A stretch of 64,000 nucleotides of DNA from Paenibacillus beijingensis (GTDB lineage Bacteria > Bacillota > Bacilli > Paenibacillales > Paenibacillaceae), in assembly GCF_000961095.1 (NCBI RefSeq), contig NZ_CP011058.1, forward strand, positions 4,367,501 to 4,431,500. The letters are read 5' to 3'. The notes under the pieces are model-generated. The model worked only from the letters and a program-made list of their open reading frames with translations. It did no database searches and was not told the origin of the DNA. Positions 26,095-33,936 of the stretch are shown piece by piece (position 1 is the first letter of the stretch; each line of letters opens with the position of its first letter). The translations under genes were made by a program, and so were the position numbers.

Positions 26095-26107
26095 CAGCTA
26101 AAGGCTC

Positions 26108-26242
26108 TTAGCAGCGCTTGCCGTCGTTTTTCCCGCTGTCGTGCTTCTTCGTATCATCGGCCAGCTTATCGCCGAATTGATCCAGCCGGGAAGGGGCTGC
26201 CGCCGGTCCGTCATTATCGGGCTTGTTGTTGCGTCCGGACAT
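26108..26242 (-). CDS. Small hydrophilic protein (44 residues)
   Basis: ATG 26242 is preceded by an ideal GGAGGTGATAACA. The peptide starts MSGRNNKPDNDGPAAAPSRL and ends KHDSGKNDGKRC; it is charged and has no hydrophobic segment. It has its own terminator. No family is recognised; its composition is like that of small sporulation-associated proteins, but that is only a resemblance. Confidence 0.65.
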   Translation of the reverse strand: MSGRNNKPDNDGPAAAPSRLDQFGDKLADDTKKHDSGKNDGKRC

Positions 26243-26330
26243 TGTTATCACCTCCGGAGATGTAGGATGCACAGCGGGGAGGCATTGTATTCGAAACCCG
26301 GTTGAATTTGCATCGGCATCCTAAACGGCA

Positions 26331-26360
26331 CAAAAATAAGGAGCGGAATCGCTCCTTATT
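26331..26360 (-). terminator. Terminator of the Cys-rich 90-residue gene
   Basis: AATAAGGAGCG (read 26360-26350 on the minus strand) pairs with CGCTCCTTATT (26345-26335), then TTTTG. It overlaps the end of the gene. Confidence 0.8.
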
Positions 26361-26628
26361 TCGTTTGTGCCGTATCGGCTGCAATCAGGCCTTCAAGATC
26401 GATCTGGCTTGTAATCTGGTCCGTAAATTTGTCGAGACAGTTGCAGTAGTAATCTCTGCGGCAAATCGGACAAGGAGTCGTTTGCAGGCGGTTGACCGTT
26501 GCTTCCTTGTTATTGTAAAATACCCGGCATTGGCTGCCGTCGCGGAGCTTCACAAGCACCTGGTACAAACCGGTCTTTGCGTTGCTGCCAACGAGCTTGG
26601 AATCAACTACAATCGGGCGGAAAGCCAT
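26356..26628 (-). CDS. Small Cys-rich hypothetical protein
   Basis: The 90-residue protein starts MAFRPIVVDSKLVGSN. ATG 26628 is preferred because AGGGGTG lies 6-7 nt upstream; a GTG nine bases earlier overlaps that site. The centre carries TPCPICRRDYYCNC, a four-cysteine cluster (CxxC, then CxC) that could bind zinc or an iron-sulfur cluster. The N-terminal half looks like a small beta fold. No family is recognised. It is divergent from ung. Confidence 0.6.
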   Translation of the reverse strand: MAFRPIVVDSKLVGSNAKTGLYQVLVKLRDGSQCRVFYNNKEATVNRLQTTPCPICRRDYYCNCLDKFTDQITSQIDLEGLIAADTAQTK

Positions 26629-26773
26629 GAGATTCACCCCTATCTTTCTGGATTTGTGGTAACATTGGCTTGATTCATCTTAATGGTTTGGACGGTCGTT
26701 GTCAACTTAAAGCGGGCAGCGGGGGAATGAATGTTATTAAGGATTTCGTACGATCAGGAAAGGGAGAGCAGAA

Positions 26774-27505
26774 ATGACAGCCATTTTTCATAACGATTGG
26801 GGAGCTGTACTCGACAATGAGTTGAAAGAGCCTTATTACCGGGAGCTTCGCTCCGTATTGGCGGACAAATACCGGACGCGAACCGTTTATCCGGATATGC
26901 ACCATATTTTTAACGCGCTGCATTACACTTCATTAGCCGATACGAAGATCGTTATTCTCGGTCAAGACCCGTATCATGGCCCGCGTCAGGCGCACGGTCT
27001 GAGCTTCTCGGTCCAGCCGGGGGTGAAAATTCCGCCTTCGCTGCAAAACATTTTCAAAGAACTGCGGGAAGATATCGGCTGTCCGATACCGGGCAGCGGC
27101 GATTTGACCGCATGGGCGAAAAGAGGCGTGCTGCTGCTGAATACGGTGCTTACGGTAGAAGCCGGGGCGGCCGCGTCGCATCAAGGAATCGGCTGGGAAC
27201 AATTCACAGACCGCATCATCTCGGTTTTGAACGAGCGGAAGGAGCCTGTCGTGTTTATTTTGTGGGGCAAGCATGCTCAGGAAAAAGCGGCGTTCATTGA
27301 CAAGTCCCGGCATTGCGTCATCGCTTCGCCGCATCCGAGTCCGTTTGCCGCGCACCGCGGTTTCTTCGGCAGCCGGCCGTTCTCGCGCGCCAACGCTTTT
27401 CTGCGCAGTATCGGCAGGGAGGAAATACAGTGGTGCCTTTCGTCATCCAGTGCGGTTCTGCAGGGGGACGAAACGGACAACGGTCAGGCATCGGGTATCG
27501 GATGA
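26774..27505 (+). CDS. ung: Uracil-DNA glycosylase, family 1
   Basis: The 243-residue enzyme removes uracil from DNA to start base excision repair. The water-activating motif VILGQDPYHGPRQAHGLSFS and the minor-groove loop ASPHPSPFAAHRGFFGSRPF are intact. AAAGGGAGAG lies before ATG 26774. The C terminus carries an extra tail of about 20 residues (SSSSAVLQGDETDNGQASGI), within which the next gene's upstream region lies. Its stop overlaps the start of the radical SAM gene (ATGA), so the two are coupled. Confidence 0.95.
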   Translation: MTAIFHNDWGAVLDNELKEPYYRELRSVLADKYRTRTVYPDMHHIFNALHYTSLADTKIVILGQDPYHGPRQAHGLSFSVQPGVKIPPSLQNIFKELREDIGCPIPGSGDLTAWAKRGVLLLNTVLTVEAGAAASHQGIGWEQFTDRIISVLNERKEPVVFILWGKHAQEKAAFIDKSRHCVIASPHPSPFAAHRGFFGSRPFSRANAFLRSIGREEIQWCLSSSSAVLQGDETDNGQASGIG

Positions 27506-28323
27506 ACGGGCCCGCCGTCAGCAAGAAACGTCCGCAGCGGTGGCTGACGAAAGCGTCAGGCTACTTGACCGGCTATACGCACACGCTCAATCCGTACAGC
27601 GGCTGCACGTTCAGCTGCTCCTACTGCTATGTCCGGCGGATGCCGATTGCACTGTTTCGCGGTGAAGACTGGGGCAGCTGGCTCGATGTGAAAGAACTGG
27701 ACGAAGAGGCGTTCGCCGGGGAATGGAACCGCGAGTCGGACAAGCGGGAGCTGACGGTATTCATGGCGTCGGCCACCGATCCTTATCAGCCGGCGGAGTT
27801 CCGCTATGAGGTGACCCGCCGGCTGCTGAAGTCGATGGCGGCAAGACCGCCCGCGTTTTTGCTCTTGCAGACGAGAAGCCCGCTTGTGCTGCGCGATCTC
27901 GATGTGCTGAGCGTGCTGGGCAGCCGGCTGCGCGTCAGCATGACGATCGAAACGGACGACGAGCGGATGCGCAAGGCGATTACGCCTTACGCCCCTCCGC
28001 TGGCGGCCCGCTGGCGGGCGCTCCGTGAGCTGCGCAGCGCCGGAATCGCCGTGCAGGCGGCCGTAGCCCCGCTGCTGCCGCATTCGCCCGGCTTCGCCGC
28101 CAAACTGGCGGAAGCGGCCGGGAGGATCGTCGTCGACGATTATTTCCGCGGCGACGGCAGCGGAGGACGCCGCACCGAGCAGTTGCGAATCGGCGAGCTG
28201 TACCGGCAGCTCGGATTGGAAGCGCAATATTCCCCGGATACTGCAGACCGGTTCTGCGAACGGTTCCGCCATGAATATCCGGAAGTGCGGCTGCTGACGG
28301 GTGCGGACGGATTTATGCCTTAG
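27502..28323 (+). CDS. Spore photoproduct lyase-like radical SAM protein
   Basis: 273 residues start at ATG 27502, which overlaps the ung stop by 4 bp. The radical SAM cluster motif is CTFSCSYCYV (CxxxCxxC, about residues 35-42), in the context YTHTLNPYSGC that is typical of SPL-family and Rv2578c-like proteins. The rest is a partial TIM barrel with MASATDPYQPAE and VSMTIETDDERMRK. True SplB is longer. The coupling to ung suggests a DNA-repair role, but the substrate is not known. Confidence 0.85.
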   Translation: MNGPAVSKKRPQRWLTKASGYLTGYTHTLNPYSGCTFSCSYCYVRRMPIALFRGEDWGSWLDVKELDEEAFAGEWNRESDKRELTVFMASATDPYQPAEFRYEVTRRLLKSMAARPPAFLLLQTRSPLVLRDLDVLSVLGSRLRVSMTIETDDERMRKAITPYAPPLAARWRALRELRSAGIAVQAAVAPLLPHSPGFAAKLAEAAGRIVVDDYFRGDGSGGRRTEQLRIGELYRQLGLEAQYSPDTADRFCERFRHEYPEVRLLTGADGFMP

Positions 28324-28360
28324 TAGAACGATCCTGAAAAACGTTACCGTTACGTTGTTC

Positions 28361-28507
28361 TTAGATGCTAACGGAAGCAGTGGACGTTATTCAGCTCATT
28401 TTGTTCGATATGAATATCTAACGGAAGTATAGGACCTTATTTCGGTTTTTCTGTTAAAAATATACCAATTTAAATCGATTAAGAGCTGTCAGTTCCGTTA
28501 GATATCC
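28361..28507. repeat. CTAACGGAAG repeats, two direct and one inverted
   Basis: GATGCTAACGGAAGCAGTGG (from 28364) and AATATCTAACGGAAGTATAG (from 28413) are 50-bp-spaced related copies, each followed by GAC.TTATT. An inverted copy, AGTTCCGTTAGATATCC, lies at 28491-28507. No coding frame is visible in this intergenic stretch. Confidence 0.65.
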
Positions 28508-28525
28508 AAAACGGAGTGAGAAGAC

Positions 28526-28574
28526 AAACGTCCGGAAAGAAGCCGTTTGAAGCACGGTTTCTTTCCGGACGTTT
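28526..28574. other. Long perfect hairpin between convergent genes
   Basis: AAACGTCCGGAAAGAA (28526-28541) pairs with TTCTTTCCGGACGTTT (28559-28574), with an inner CCGT/ACGG stem. It lacks a T-run on either side, but lies between convergent genes and may act as a bidirectional terminator or mRNA end. Confidence 0.7.
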
Positions 28575-28679
28575 ATGATGCATTAGTAAAAAAATACAAC
28601 GAAGTTCAAGTTTCAAGCGTCCTTTTATTTCACCGCAAACTTGGGATCGCGAATAAAGTCAGCGAAAGCTGTTTCTCGC

Positions 28680-29666
28680 TTATGAGGCGTTGGAAGATAC
28701 GGCTCCGCTGGCGCCGGAACTGCCGCCGGTGCTGGAGCTGCCGCTGGCCAGCACGGGTGTGTAGGCGGCATCCGCATACGTGACGGCTTTAACTTCCGTT
28801 ATCACCTGCGCGTAGAACTTGCCCGGATCCGGATAAACCGGCTCAACCGCAATGATCGCTTTGCTTCCTTCGAAGACGATCGAAGCGATACGGAGTCCGT
28901 AACCGGGGTTAGGCGCCTGAGCGGTGACGGTAATTTTGTTTATGCCGTCGCCGGCTTTTTCGACAGACAGCTTGAGTTCGGTAAGCGGCCCGGCAGGCGG
29001 ATTCGAGGGCGGCTCCTGCGACTCCATTTGTTCCACAAATTCGATCGCGTTATACAGCCATCCGGCCGCGTCGCTGCGGGTGATGGTCTTCTTCGGGAAG
29101 AAGGCCGAATCTTTGCCAAGCTTCACAATTTTGGAAACGATCAGCTTCTGAATGCTTTCCATATAAGCAGGATTGATTTGTTTTTCGTCCTTCAGCAGGA
29201 TGAAAATTTGAGGATATACCCATTCGCCTTTCGCAGAAACGGCTTTGAACAGCGCGTCTGCGAACTGCTCGCGTGTCATCGCGGCATCGGGATCGACATC
29301 CTTGGGCAGTCCAAGCCCTTTAACCGCGGCAATAATAAATGCATCGGCATACCAGGCGTTATTGTCCAGTCCCGGATAGTAGTCCGTCACCTTCGGTTCT
29401 TTAATGAAGCGGATATTATCCAGGTTGAGGTCCAGCCCTTTGACGATCATTGCGATGCCTCTTGCATACGAAACTTTTCCGCCGGGATTGAATGCGCCGC
29501 CGCCGGTCCCGTTCACAATTCCTCTTTTCTTTAAGCTCTCAATTTTGTCTGCGTTAGGATCCTGCTTCGTATCCGTGAATGCCCAAGCGGCTTGCAAAGG
29601 GAGAAGCAGCGCTAATAGAGCGGTAAGGCACAACAGCAGGAACGGTTTTCCAAGTTTCACATTCAA
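28680..29666 (-). CDS. Secreted S-layer-homology (SLH) domain protein
   Basis: 328 residues are read from a TTG start at 29666, with GGAGGTG 7 nt upstream; no ATG is available in frame. A signal peptide (KLGKPFLLLCLTALLALLLP...AWA) precedes SLH-type repeats: SLKKRGIVNGTGGGAFNPGG, YARGIAMIV, WYADAFIIAAVKGLGL and MTREQFADALFKAV, and a third with SAFFPKKTITRSDAAGWLYN. These bind secondary wall polymers. A C-terminal beta domain (about 225-300) and a Ser/Gly-rich tail follow. It anchors at the cell wall; its partner function is unknown. Confidence 0.8.
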   Translation of the reverse strand: MNVKLGKPFLLLCLTALLALLLPLQAAWAFTDTKQDPNADKIESLKKRGIVNGTGGGAFNPGGKVSYARGIAMIVKGLDLNLDNIRFIKEPKVTDYYPGLDNNAWYADAFIIAAVKGLGLPKDVDPDAAMTREQFADALFKAVSAKGEWVYPQIFILLKDEKQINPAYMESIQKLIVSKIVKLGKDSAFFPKKTITRSDAAGWLYNAIEFVEQMESQEPPSNPPAGPLTELKLSVEKAGDGINKITVTAQAPNPGYGLRIASIVFEGSKAIIAVEPVYPDPGKFYAQVITEVKAVTYADAAYTPVLASGSSSTGGSSGASGAVSSNAS

Positions 29667-29758
29667 TTTCAACCACCTCCGGTAAAATAAGCTGCAGCTG
29701 TAATCGTAGACGCAGATTATTTGCAGAAGGTTGCAGCACCGAAGGCAGCGCCCCGCAG

Positions 29759-30097
29759 TCAAGGACGGATCGTGACACGCGTCCCGATCGGGACAAGACG
29801 CGACAGCTCCAGCACATCGGCATTATACAAGCGGATGCATCCGCGCGAGACGGCTCTGCCGATGCTGGACGGATCGTTTGTGCCGTGAATGCCGTAGTGC
29901 GGCTTCGAAAGCCCCATCCACATCGCGCCGTAAGGGCCGCCTGGGTTCGGGTGCTTGTTGACGATCGTGAATTCGCCGCTCGGCGTTTGGGTCAGCATTT
30001 TGCCGATTGCAATCGGGAAAGAGCGTGTAACGGTATTGCCGTCAAGCAGATATAAAGCCCGGTCGGACAAGTCCACGATAATCCGGTAATTCGGCAT
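29759..30097 (-). CDS. L,D-transpeptidase (YkuD domain)
   Basis: The 112-residue catalytic domain has the YkuD motif: HGTNDPSSIGRAVSRGCIRL with the catalytic cysteine in SRGCIRL. These enzymes form 3-3 cross-links in peptidoglycan or act in the spore cortex. GGAGGGG lies 8 nt before ATG 30097. No signal peptide and no LysM domain are present, which is common for the minimal family members of Bacillales. It lies between an SLH protein and a superoxide dismutase gene, all on the minus strand. Confidence 0.92.
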   Translation of the reverse strand: MPNYRIIVDLSDRALYLLDGNTVTRSFPIAIGKMLTQTPSGEFTIVNKHPNPGGPYGAMWMGLSKPHYGIHGTNDPSSIGRAVSRGCIRLYNADVLELSRLVPIGTRVTIRP

Positions 30098-30174
30098 TAC
30101 AAATCCCCTCCGTTACCCAGCTTATGCGCTGCGGAACCCGAAGGGGATGGAATGAGCGGAACCGGCCCGTATAT

Positions 30175-30720
30175 TTATTTGATTGTTCCGCAGGCGATGC
30201 GGCCGCCTGAATTGCCTGCAGGGTCTGTGACGTAATCGTCGGCTTTCTCATGAATAACGAGCGCGGTTCCGCCTTCGTGGAATAAGGAATTCGGTATCCC
30301 TTTCATCAGCGTTGCCGTTTTGCTCATCAAATCGGCCTTTACCGTCCCGTCCTTGCCGACTTCAATGTTCAGCAAATCGCCGGCGTGAAACCCTTTCGGG
30401 TTGTTGAAGCCGTGTTCTTTATGATAAGGGTTGAAATGCTCTCCCGCGGATGTGAAATCGGGTCCTTCGCATTTGCCGATGGTATGGAAGTGAATGCCGT
30501 GCGTTCCGGGAGGGAGGTGCGCCGCTTCAACGTGAATATGTACACCTTCGGGATAACCGGTAAGCCGGGCGTTCCCGATTTTTTTCCCCTCGCCGTTTAT
30601 GATCGTCACGTTTGTTTCCTGAGGAGCCGAATTGGAAAAAGCCTCTTGTGCCGCGCATGTGCCGATGACAAAGGCTCCAAGCAGCATGAAGCCCGATATT
30701 GCCCATTTTTTCATGTTCAT
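30175..30720 (-). CDS. sodC: Cu/Zn superoxide dismutase-like exported protein
   Basis: The 181-residue protein has an N-terminal hydrophobic signal (FMLLGAFVIGTCAAQEAFS); a cysteine at its end could make it a lipoprotein, though the box is not ideal. The SOD fold shows HGIHFHTIGKCEGPDFTSAG, HFNPYHKEHGFNNPKGFHAG and ALVIHEKADDY, with all metal-binding histidines and a C-terminal GGRIACG cysteine for the disulfide. It would remove superoxide outside the membrane. GGAGG precedes two possible ATGs, 30720 and 30714; the second has the better spacing. Confidence 0.92.
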   Translation of the reverse strand: MNMKKWAISGFMLLGAFVIGTCAAQEAFSNSAPQETNVTIINGEGKKIGNARLTGYPEGVHIHVEAAHLPPGTHGIHFHTIGKCEGPDFTSAGEHFNPYHKEHGFNNPKGFHAGDLLNIEVGKDGTVKADLMSKTATLMKGIPNSLFHEGGTALVIHEKADDYVTDPAGNSGGRIACGTIK

Positions 30721-30827
30721 TATTCCTCCCGACAGCTAAGTTTCGATCCCAAAAGAAAGTTTGTGCTACTTTTGGAAAAAAAACACGCCCTGAATTGAAA
30801 AAAATCGGGAGATGCGGCCGATTAAGC

Positions 30828-30920
30828 TTAACGGTGCACCAAATTAACAAGGGTATAAAGAATGACCGTCATAACCGCACAAATGCCAAGGATAAGGTAT
30901 ACCAATTTTCGGCCGTTCAT
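30828..30920 (-). CDS. Single-helix 30-residue membrane protein
   Basis: ATG 30920 has GGTGG 7 nt upstream and encodes MNGRKLVYLILGICAVMTVI and a short end LYTLVNLVHR, one transmembrane helix with a basic N terminus. No family is recognised. It lies between sodC and tRNA-Val on the minus strand. Confidence 0.5.
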   Translation of the reverse strand: MNGRKLVYLILGICAVMTVILYTLVNLVHR

Positions 30921-31008
30921 ACGAATCCACCATCTTTCACGAAGTAATATGTCATTATAGCACATCCGAAAGTGCGGTTGAAAACGGGCTGGAACAGGGA
31001 CGGATAAA

Positions 31009-31037
31009 CAAAAAAACCTTTGATTTCTCAAAGGTTT
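31009..31037 (-). terminator. Terminator of tRNA-Val
   Basis: AAACCTTTGA (read 31037-31028) pairs with TCAAAGGTTT (31023-31014), followed by T residues. Confidence 0.88.
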
Positions 31038-31050
31038 CGGTCGTTATGTA

Positions 31051-31126
31051 TGGTGATCTGTAGTGGGCTCGAACCACTGACCCCCACCCTGTCAAGATGG
31101 TGCTCTCCCAGCTGAGCTAACAGATC
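31051..31126 (-). tRNA. tRNA-Val (GAC)
   Basis: 76 nt on the minus strand including CCA (31053-31051). The acceptor stem is GATCTGT/ACAGATC, and the anticodon loop TTGACAG carries GAC between CCATC and GGTGG. It has its own promoter and terminator. Confidence 0.93.
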
Positions 31127-31146
31127 ATGTATCAGCGACAAGTAAT

Positions 31147-31176
31147 AATATATCAAAAGAGAAGGGGGGCCGTCAA
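31147..31176 (-). promoter_or_regulatory. Promoter of tRNA-Val
   Basis: On the minus strand TTGACG (31176-31171), an 18-bp spacer and TATATT (31152-31147). Confidence 0.7.
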
Positions 31177-31301
31177 TCATTTTTTATGAAAAAATATATA
31201 GAAATGCTTGAAACGGCTTGGCGGTTTGAACCGCTTCAATTTCGAACATACTAGTGACTGAACATGATCAGCAGCTATGACTTCAAATAGGAGGAACGGC
31301 G

Positions 31302-31577
31302 ATGGCTCGATGGATACGGCAGAGGCGGATGTTACGGTTCGGTTTGCTCGCAGCGGTTATCGTAGGGACGGGAGGATGCGGATGGGGAGTGTTCTATCCG
31401 GTTGCGAAAGTTCAGAGCGAAGGTGATGCGGCCCTTGGAAGCGTGACGCAGTCCGTCAGGGAGAGCGTCTATCCGGAAACGGTCCGCAGCAGTCTGTATG
31501 AGGAAACCGGCAGCCGGCCCCAGCCGGCTTCGCCAGGCCGTAAATCCGAGCACAAAATTCTGCCTGCGGAGGAATAG
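31302..31577 (+). CDS. Small putative lipoprotein
   Basis: 91 residues start at ATG 31302 with AGGAGG upstream. The N terminus is basic (MARWIRQRRMLRFG), followed by a hydrophobic segment ending in GTGGC, a plausible lipobox. The remaining 65 residues are hydrophilic with no recognised domain. It lies just upstream of a DUF3892 gene, with about 33 bp between. Confidence 0.6.
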   Translation: MARWIRQRRMLRFGLLAAVIVGTGGCGWGVFYPVAKVQSEGDAALGSVTQSVRESVYPETVRSSLYEETGSRPQPASPGRKSEHKILPAEE

Positions 31578-31610
31578 CCGCATACACATATCAGTGGAGG
31601 GTTGACAGTC

Positions 31611-31859
31611 ATGAATGAAAATAACATGCCGCAGCGGGATCAAATCGTCGCGGTCCAAAAAAACGGCGACGGGGATCTGACCGCATTCAAAACATCGTCC
31701 GGCAGAGTTCTAGCCTATGATCAGGCTCTTCAAGAGGCGCAAAACGGCCTGCTGGCGGGTGTGAACGTATTCAAAGGCAGAGACGGCGAACATTATTTGC
31801 GCGGAGACGCAGACGGAGATCCGACGAACAATTTGGACAACCTGCCGTCATTTGAATAG
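31611..31859 (+). CDS. DUF3892 family protein
   Basis: 82 residues start at ATG 31611 (MNENNMPQRD), with GGAGG at 31596-31600; a TTG at 31602 is too close to that site. The family pattern IVAVQKNGDGDLTAFKTSSG, then NVFKGRDGEHYLRGDADGDP and NNLDNLPSF, is clear. The function of DUF3892 is unknown. A very strong terminator follows directly after the stop. Confidence 0.85.
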   Translation: MNENNMPQRDQIVAVQKNGDGDLTAFKTSSGRVLAYDQALQEAQNGLLAGVNVFKGRDGEHYLRGDADGDPTNNLDNLPSFE

Positions 31860-31860
31860 C

Positions 31861-31898
31861 CAAATAAGAAGGCGGCCGTCGGGCCGCCTTCTTATTTG
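31861..31898 (+). terminator. Strong terminator after the DUF3892 gene
   Basis: A 17-bp perfect stem (31861-31877 with 31882-31898; core AAGGCGGCC/GGCCGCCTT) with loop GTCG. The A- and T-rich ends make it usable from both sides. Confidence 0.92.
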
Positions 31899-31949
31899 TT
31901 TAAGTCCGTTTATATTTAATGCCGTAAACTATCCATTTCCGCCTTCCCC

Positions 31950-32678
31950 TCAATCAAGCGAATAAATCCGGTTTTGCTCGACAAAGGACATGCGTCCGGT
32001 TGAACCGATGAACTGCTCCATATCGTCTCCATAATGCATCAGCCGTATTTTCTCCTGTATCCGCTCCGGAAGCGTAAGCAGCTCCTCCAGCGTCGCGTGC
32101 ACCTGGCCCGGAGGGTGCAACTGGCAATCGTGAAAAATAATCTCGATGCCGCGTTCATCCAGCTGCTCGAGCAGCGGCCGATCGAACACCATATCCGCCG
32201 AATAGAAGAACCGCCCGTTGAGCAGAAACGAGAAGCTGGCTTTGCCCGGCATATGACGGGTGCGGATCATTTCCACGGAAATTCCGGGCCCGATGTCAGT
32301 CTCTTTGCCTTCCATCAGCGGCACGACTTGAAAGTAGCTGTCAAGCGTCTGAGATTCCTCCTGCTGCAGCCCGCCCCTCAGCGTGTTTTCCCACAGCGTC
32401 TCGATCAGCGGCTCCGGCACATACAGCAGCGGCTTGCGGCCGTAAATGAACTTCATTTGAAAGGCATATTCCTCCACGCCGCCGACATGGTCCGCATGGA
32501 TGTGACTGATCAGCAGACCGTCCAATTCGCCGAACGTAATTCCGGCCTTGTGCAGGGCGGTAGGGCCCGTTACCCCGCAGTCGAGCATGAACCTGCAGCC
32601 GTCCCCTTCAATTAGCGCGTTGTTGTTGAAGTATCGTTTTGCAAACGCGCTGCCCGTTCCTACCATTTGAATTCGCAT
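31950..32678 (-). CDS. Metallo-beta-lactamase-fold hydrolase
   Basis: 242 residues from ATG 32678 (MRIQMVGTGSAFAKRYFNNN). Metal ligands are visible in SHIHADHVGGVEEYAF (HxHxDH), MIRTRHMPGKASF, YSADMVFD and a final LMHYGDD. The pattern is that of the ribonuclease Z / YhfI-like single-domain MBL proteins, which cleave RNA ends or phosphodiesters. GGAGGAG lies upstream, with another in-frame ATG 9 bases earlier. No substrate can be assigned. Confidence 0.87.
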   Translation of the reverse strand: MRIQMVGTGSAFAKRYFNNNALIEGDGCRFMLDCGVTGPTALHKAGITFGELDGLLISHIHADHVGGVEEYAFQMKFIYGRKPLLYVPEPLIETLWENTLRGGLQQEESQTLDSYFQVVPLMEGKETDIGPGISVEMIRTRHMPGKASFSFLLNGRFFYSADMVFDRPLLEQLDERGIEIIFHDCQLHPPGQVHATLEELLTLPERIQEKIRLMHYGDDMEQFIGSTGRMSFVEQNRIYSLD

Positions 32679-32886
32679 CTCGAGCATTCTCCTCCAAACG
32701 AACAAGATTGCCTGCCTTAATGCGGCCGGTCGTCTCTTCAGCGTTCCCGCATAGGTTTATCTAATGGAGAGCTTACCATGGAAGATAACAATTGAAAAGA
32801 ATGGCGTGCGTGGGCGCAATCGTTCCTGTATCCGCATACGATAGGGTAGAAACGCCCTGGCAGGCGTTGAAAGGGGATGGAAGAAG

Positions 32887-33093
32887 ATGGCCAAAGGCAA
32901 AGCGATCAAGAAAAAAAAGCGTTCTTCCGAACGTAAACAATATACGATGAAGCTGGTCTTATCGGACACATGCGCCGTTTGCAAAACGCCCTGCGCGCGC
33001 GGAATGGCTTATTTGGAGCGGATGCGCCAGCCGGGCGCGGTCGGCAAAGGGGTTCCTTGCATTCTGACGCGCAGGGAAGTCTCAGGGAAATAA
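32887..33093 (+). CDS. Small basic Cys-motif protein
   Basis: 68 residues start at ATG 32887 with AAAGGGGATGG upstream. The N terminus is very basic (MAKGKAIKKKKRSSERKQ), followed by SDTCAVCKTPCARGMAYL with CxxCxxxC and one more cysteine near the end (VPCILTR). It may be a small zinc or nucleic-acid-binding protein. No family is recognised. Confidence 0.6.
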   Translation: MAKGKAIKKKKRSSERKQYTMKLVLSDTCAVCKTPCARGMAYLERMRQPGAVGKGVPCILTRREVSGK

Positions 33094-33239
33094 TCGCCAG
33101 CAGCATTTCCCGGGGAAGCGCATGTTTCAACATGATCCAACAATATCCGCCATAAATAATTTTGTTTGCTTCGCGCAACTTTTTGAGATGGACGGGAGTA
33201 TAACTTTTATCCAGACTAACGGAGAGAGGGTATACAACG

Positions 33240-33803
33240 ATGAAACTCAAAAAGCCTTTCATCTTGCTGCTGGCGATGTCTTTGTGGGGCGGCTCGATGA
33301 TTTTTGCGGATTCCGCCGCGCAAACGGTACGCGTCATTGTGAACGGATCTGTACTGGACGAGGGCGGTATTATAAATGACGGAAAAACGTATTTGCCGCT
33401 CCGCCAATTGGCAAGCTCGCTGCAAGCGATCGTCGCTTGGGATGAGCAGTCGAAGAAGGTAACGCTGTTCAAGCCGAATGTGCATATGTTCCTTTTTCAG
33501 GACAGCAAAATTTTCGGAAATGTTGACCGGGGCAACAAATACACGTTTAACGTATTTGCCCAAATCGACAATTTGCTGACGGATATCAGCGCGGTCAAAG
33601 TGTCGATATTCGATCCTTCGGGAAGGGAAACGGTCATTGATTTCAAAAATATTAACGTAAGCAAAGATAATTTCTGGTACCGGACGGAGGATGTAAAATA
33701 CAATTTCGATTCTTCCGGCAAATACGCGGTCCGCTTTTTCATGAAAGTGAACGCTTCGGACGATTGGAAATTAGTATCGGAGAAATTAATTTCCGCCCAG
33801 TAA
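33240..33803 (+). CDS. Secreted protein with copper amine oxidase N-terminal-like domain
   Basis: The 187-residue protein has a signal peptide (KLKKPFILLLAMSLWGGSMIF) and a domain with VRVIVNGSVLDEGGIINDGK, TYLPLRQLASSLQAIVAWDE and SKKVTLFKP, the pattern of the Cu_amine_oxidN1 domain that is abundant in Paenibacillus surface proteins. The second half (about 90-185) is a beta-sandwich-like region without a recognised name. It is probably a secreted structural or carbohydrate-associated protein. A strong terminator follows. Confidence 0.82.
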   Translation: MKLKKPFILLLAMSLWGGSMIFADSAAQTVRVIVNGSVLDEGGIINDGKTYLPLRQLASSLQAIVAWDEQSKKVTLFKPNVHMFLFQDSKIFGNVDRGNKYTFNVFAQIDNLLTDISAVKVSIFDPSGRETVIDFKNINVSKDNFWYRTEDVKYNFDSSGKYAVRFFMKVNASDDWKLVSEKLISAQ

Positions 33804-33813
33804 TCCGGATTTG

Positions 33814-33865
33814 GCGCTTCCGCCCGAAATTTGTCATTATTTTTCGGGACGGGAAGCGCTTTTTG
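33814..33865 (+). terminator. Terminator after the Cu_amine_oxidN1 protein
   Basis: GCGCTTCC (33814-33821) pairs with GGAAGCGC (33852-33859), with an inner CCCGAAA/TTTCGGG stem and five T. Confidence 0.9.
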
Positions 33866-33866
33866 T

Positions 33867-33896
33867 TTGACCGCCATCATCTGGAAATGTTACGAT
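33867..33896 (+). promoter_or_regulatory. Likely promoter of the DUF1292 gene
   Basis: TTGACC (33867-33872), an 18-bp spacer and TACGAT (33891-33896), 40 bp before the start codon. Confidence 0.5.
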
Positions 33897-33936
33897 ACGA
33901 AAGAATCTGAACACCAATGGAAATGAGGGACTAAAT

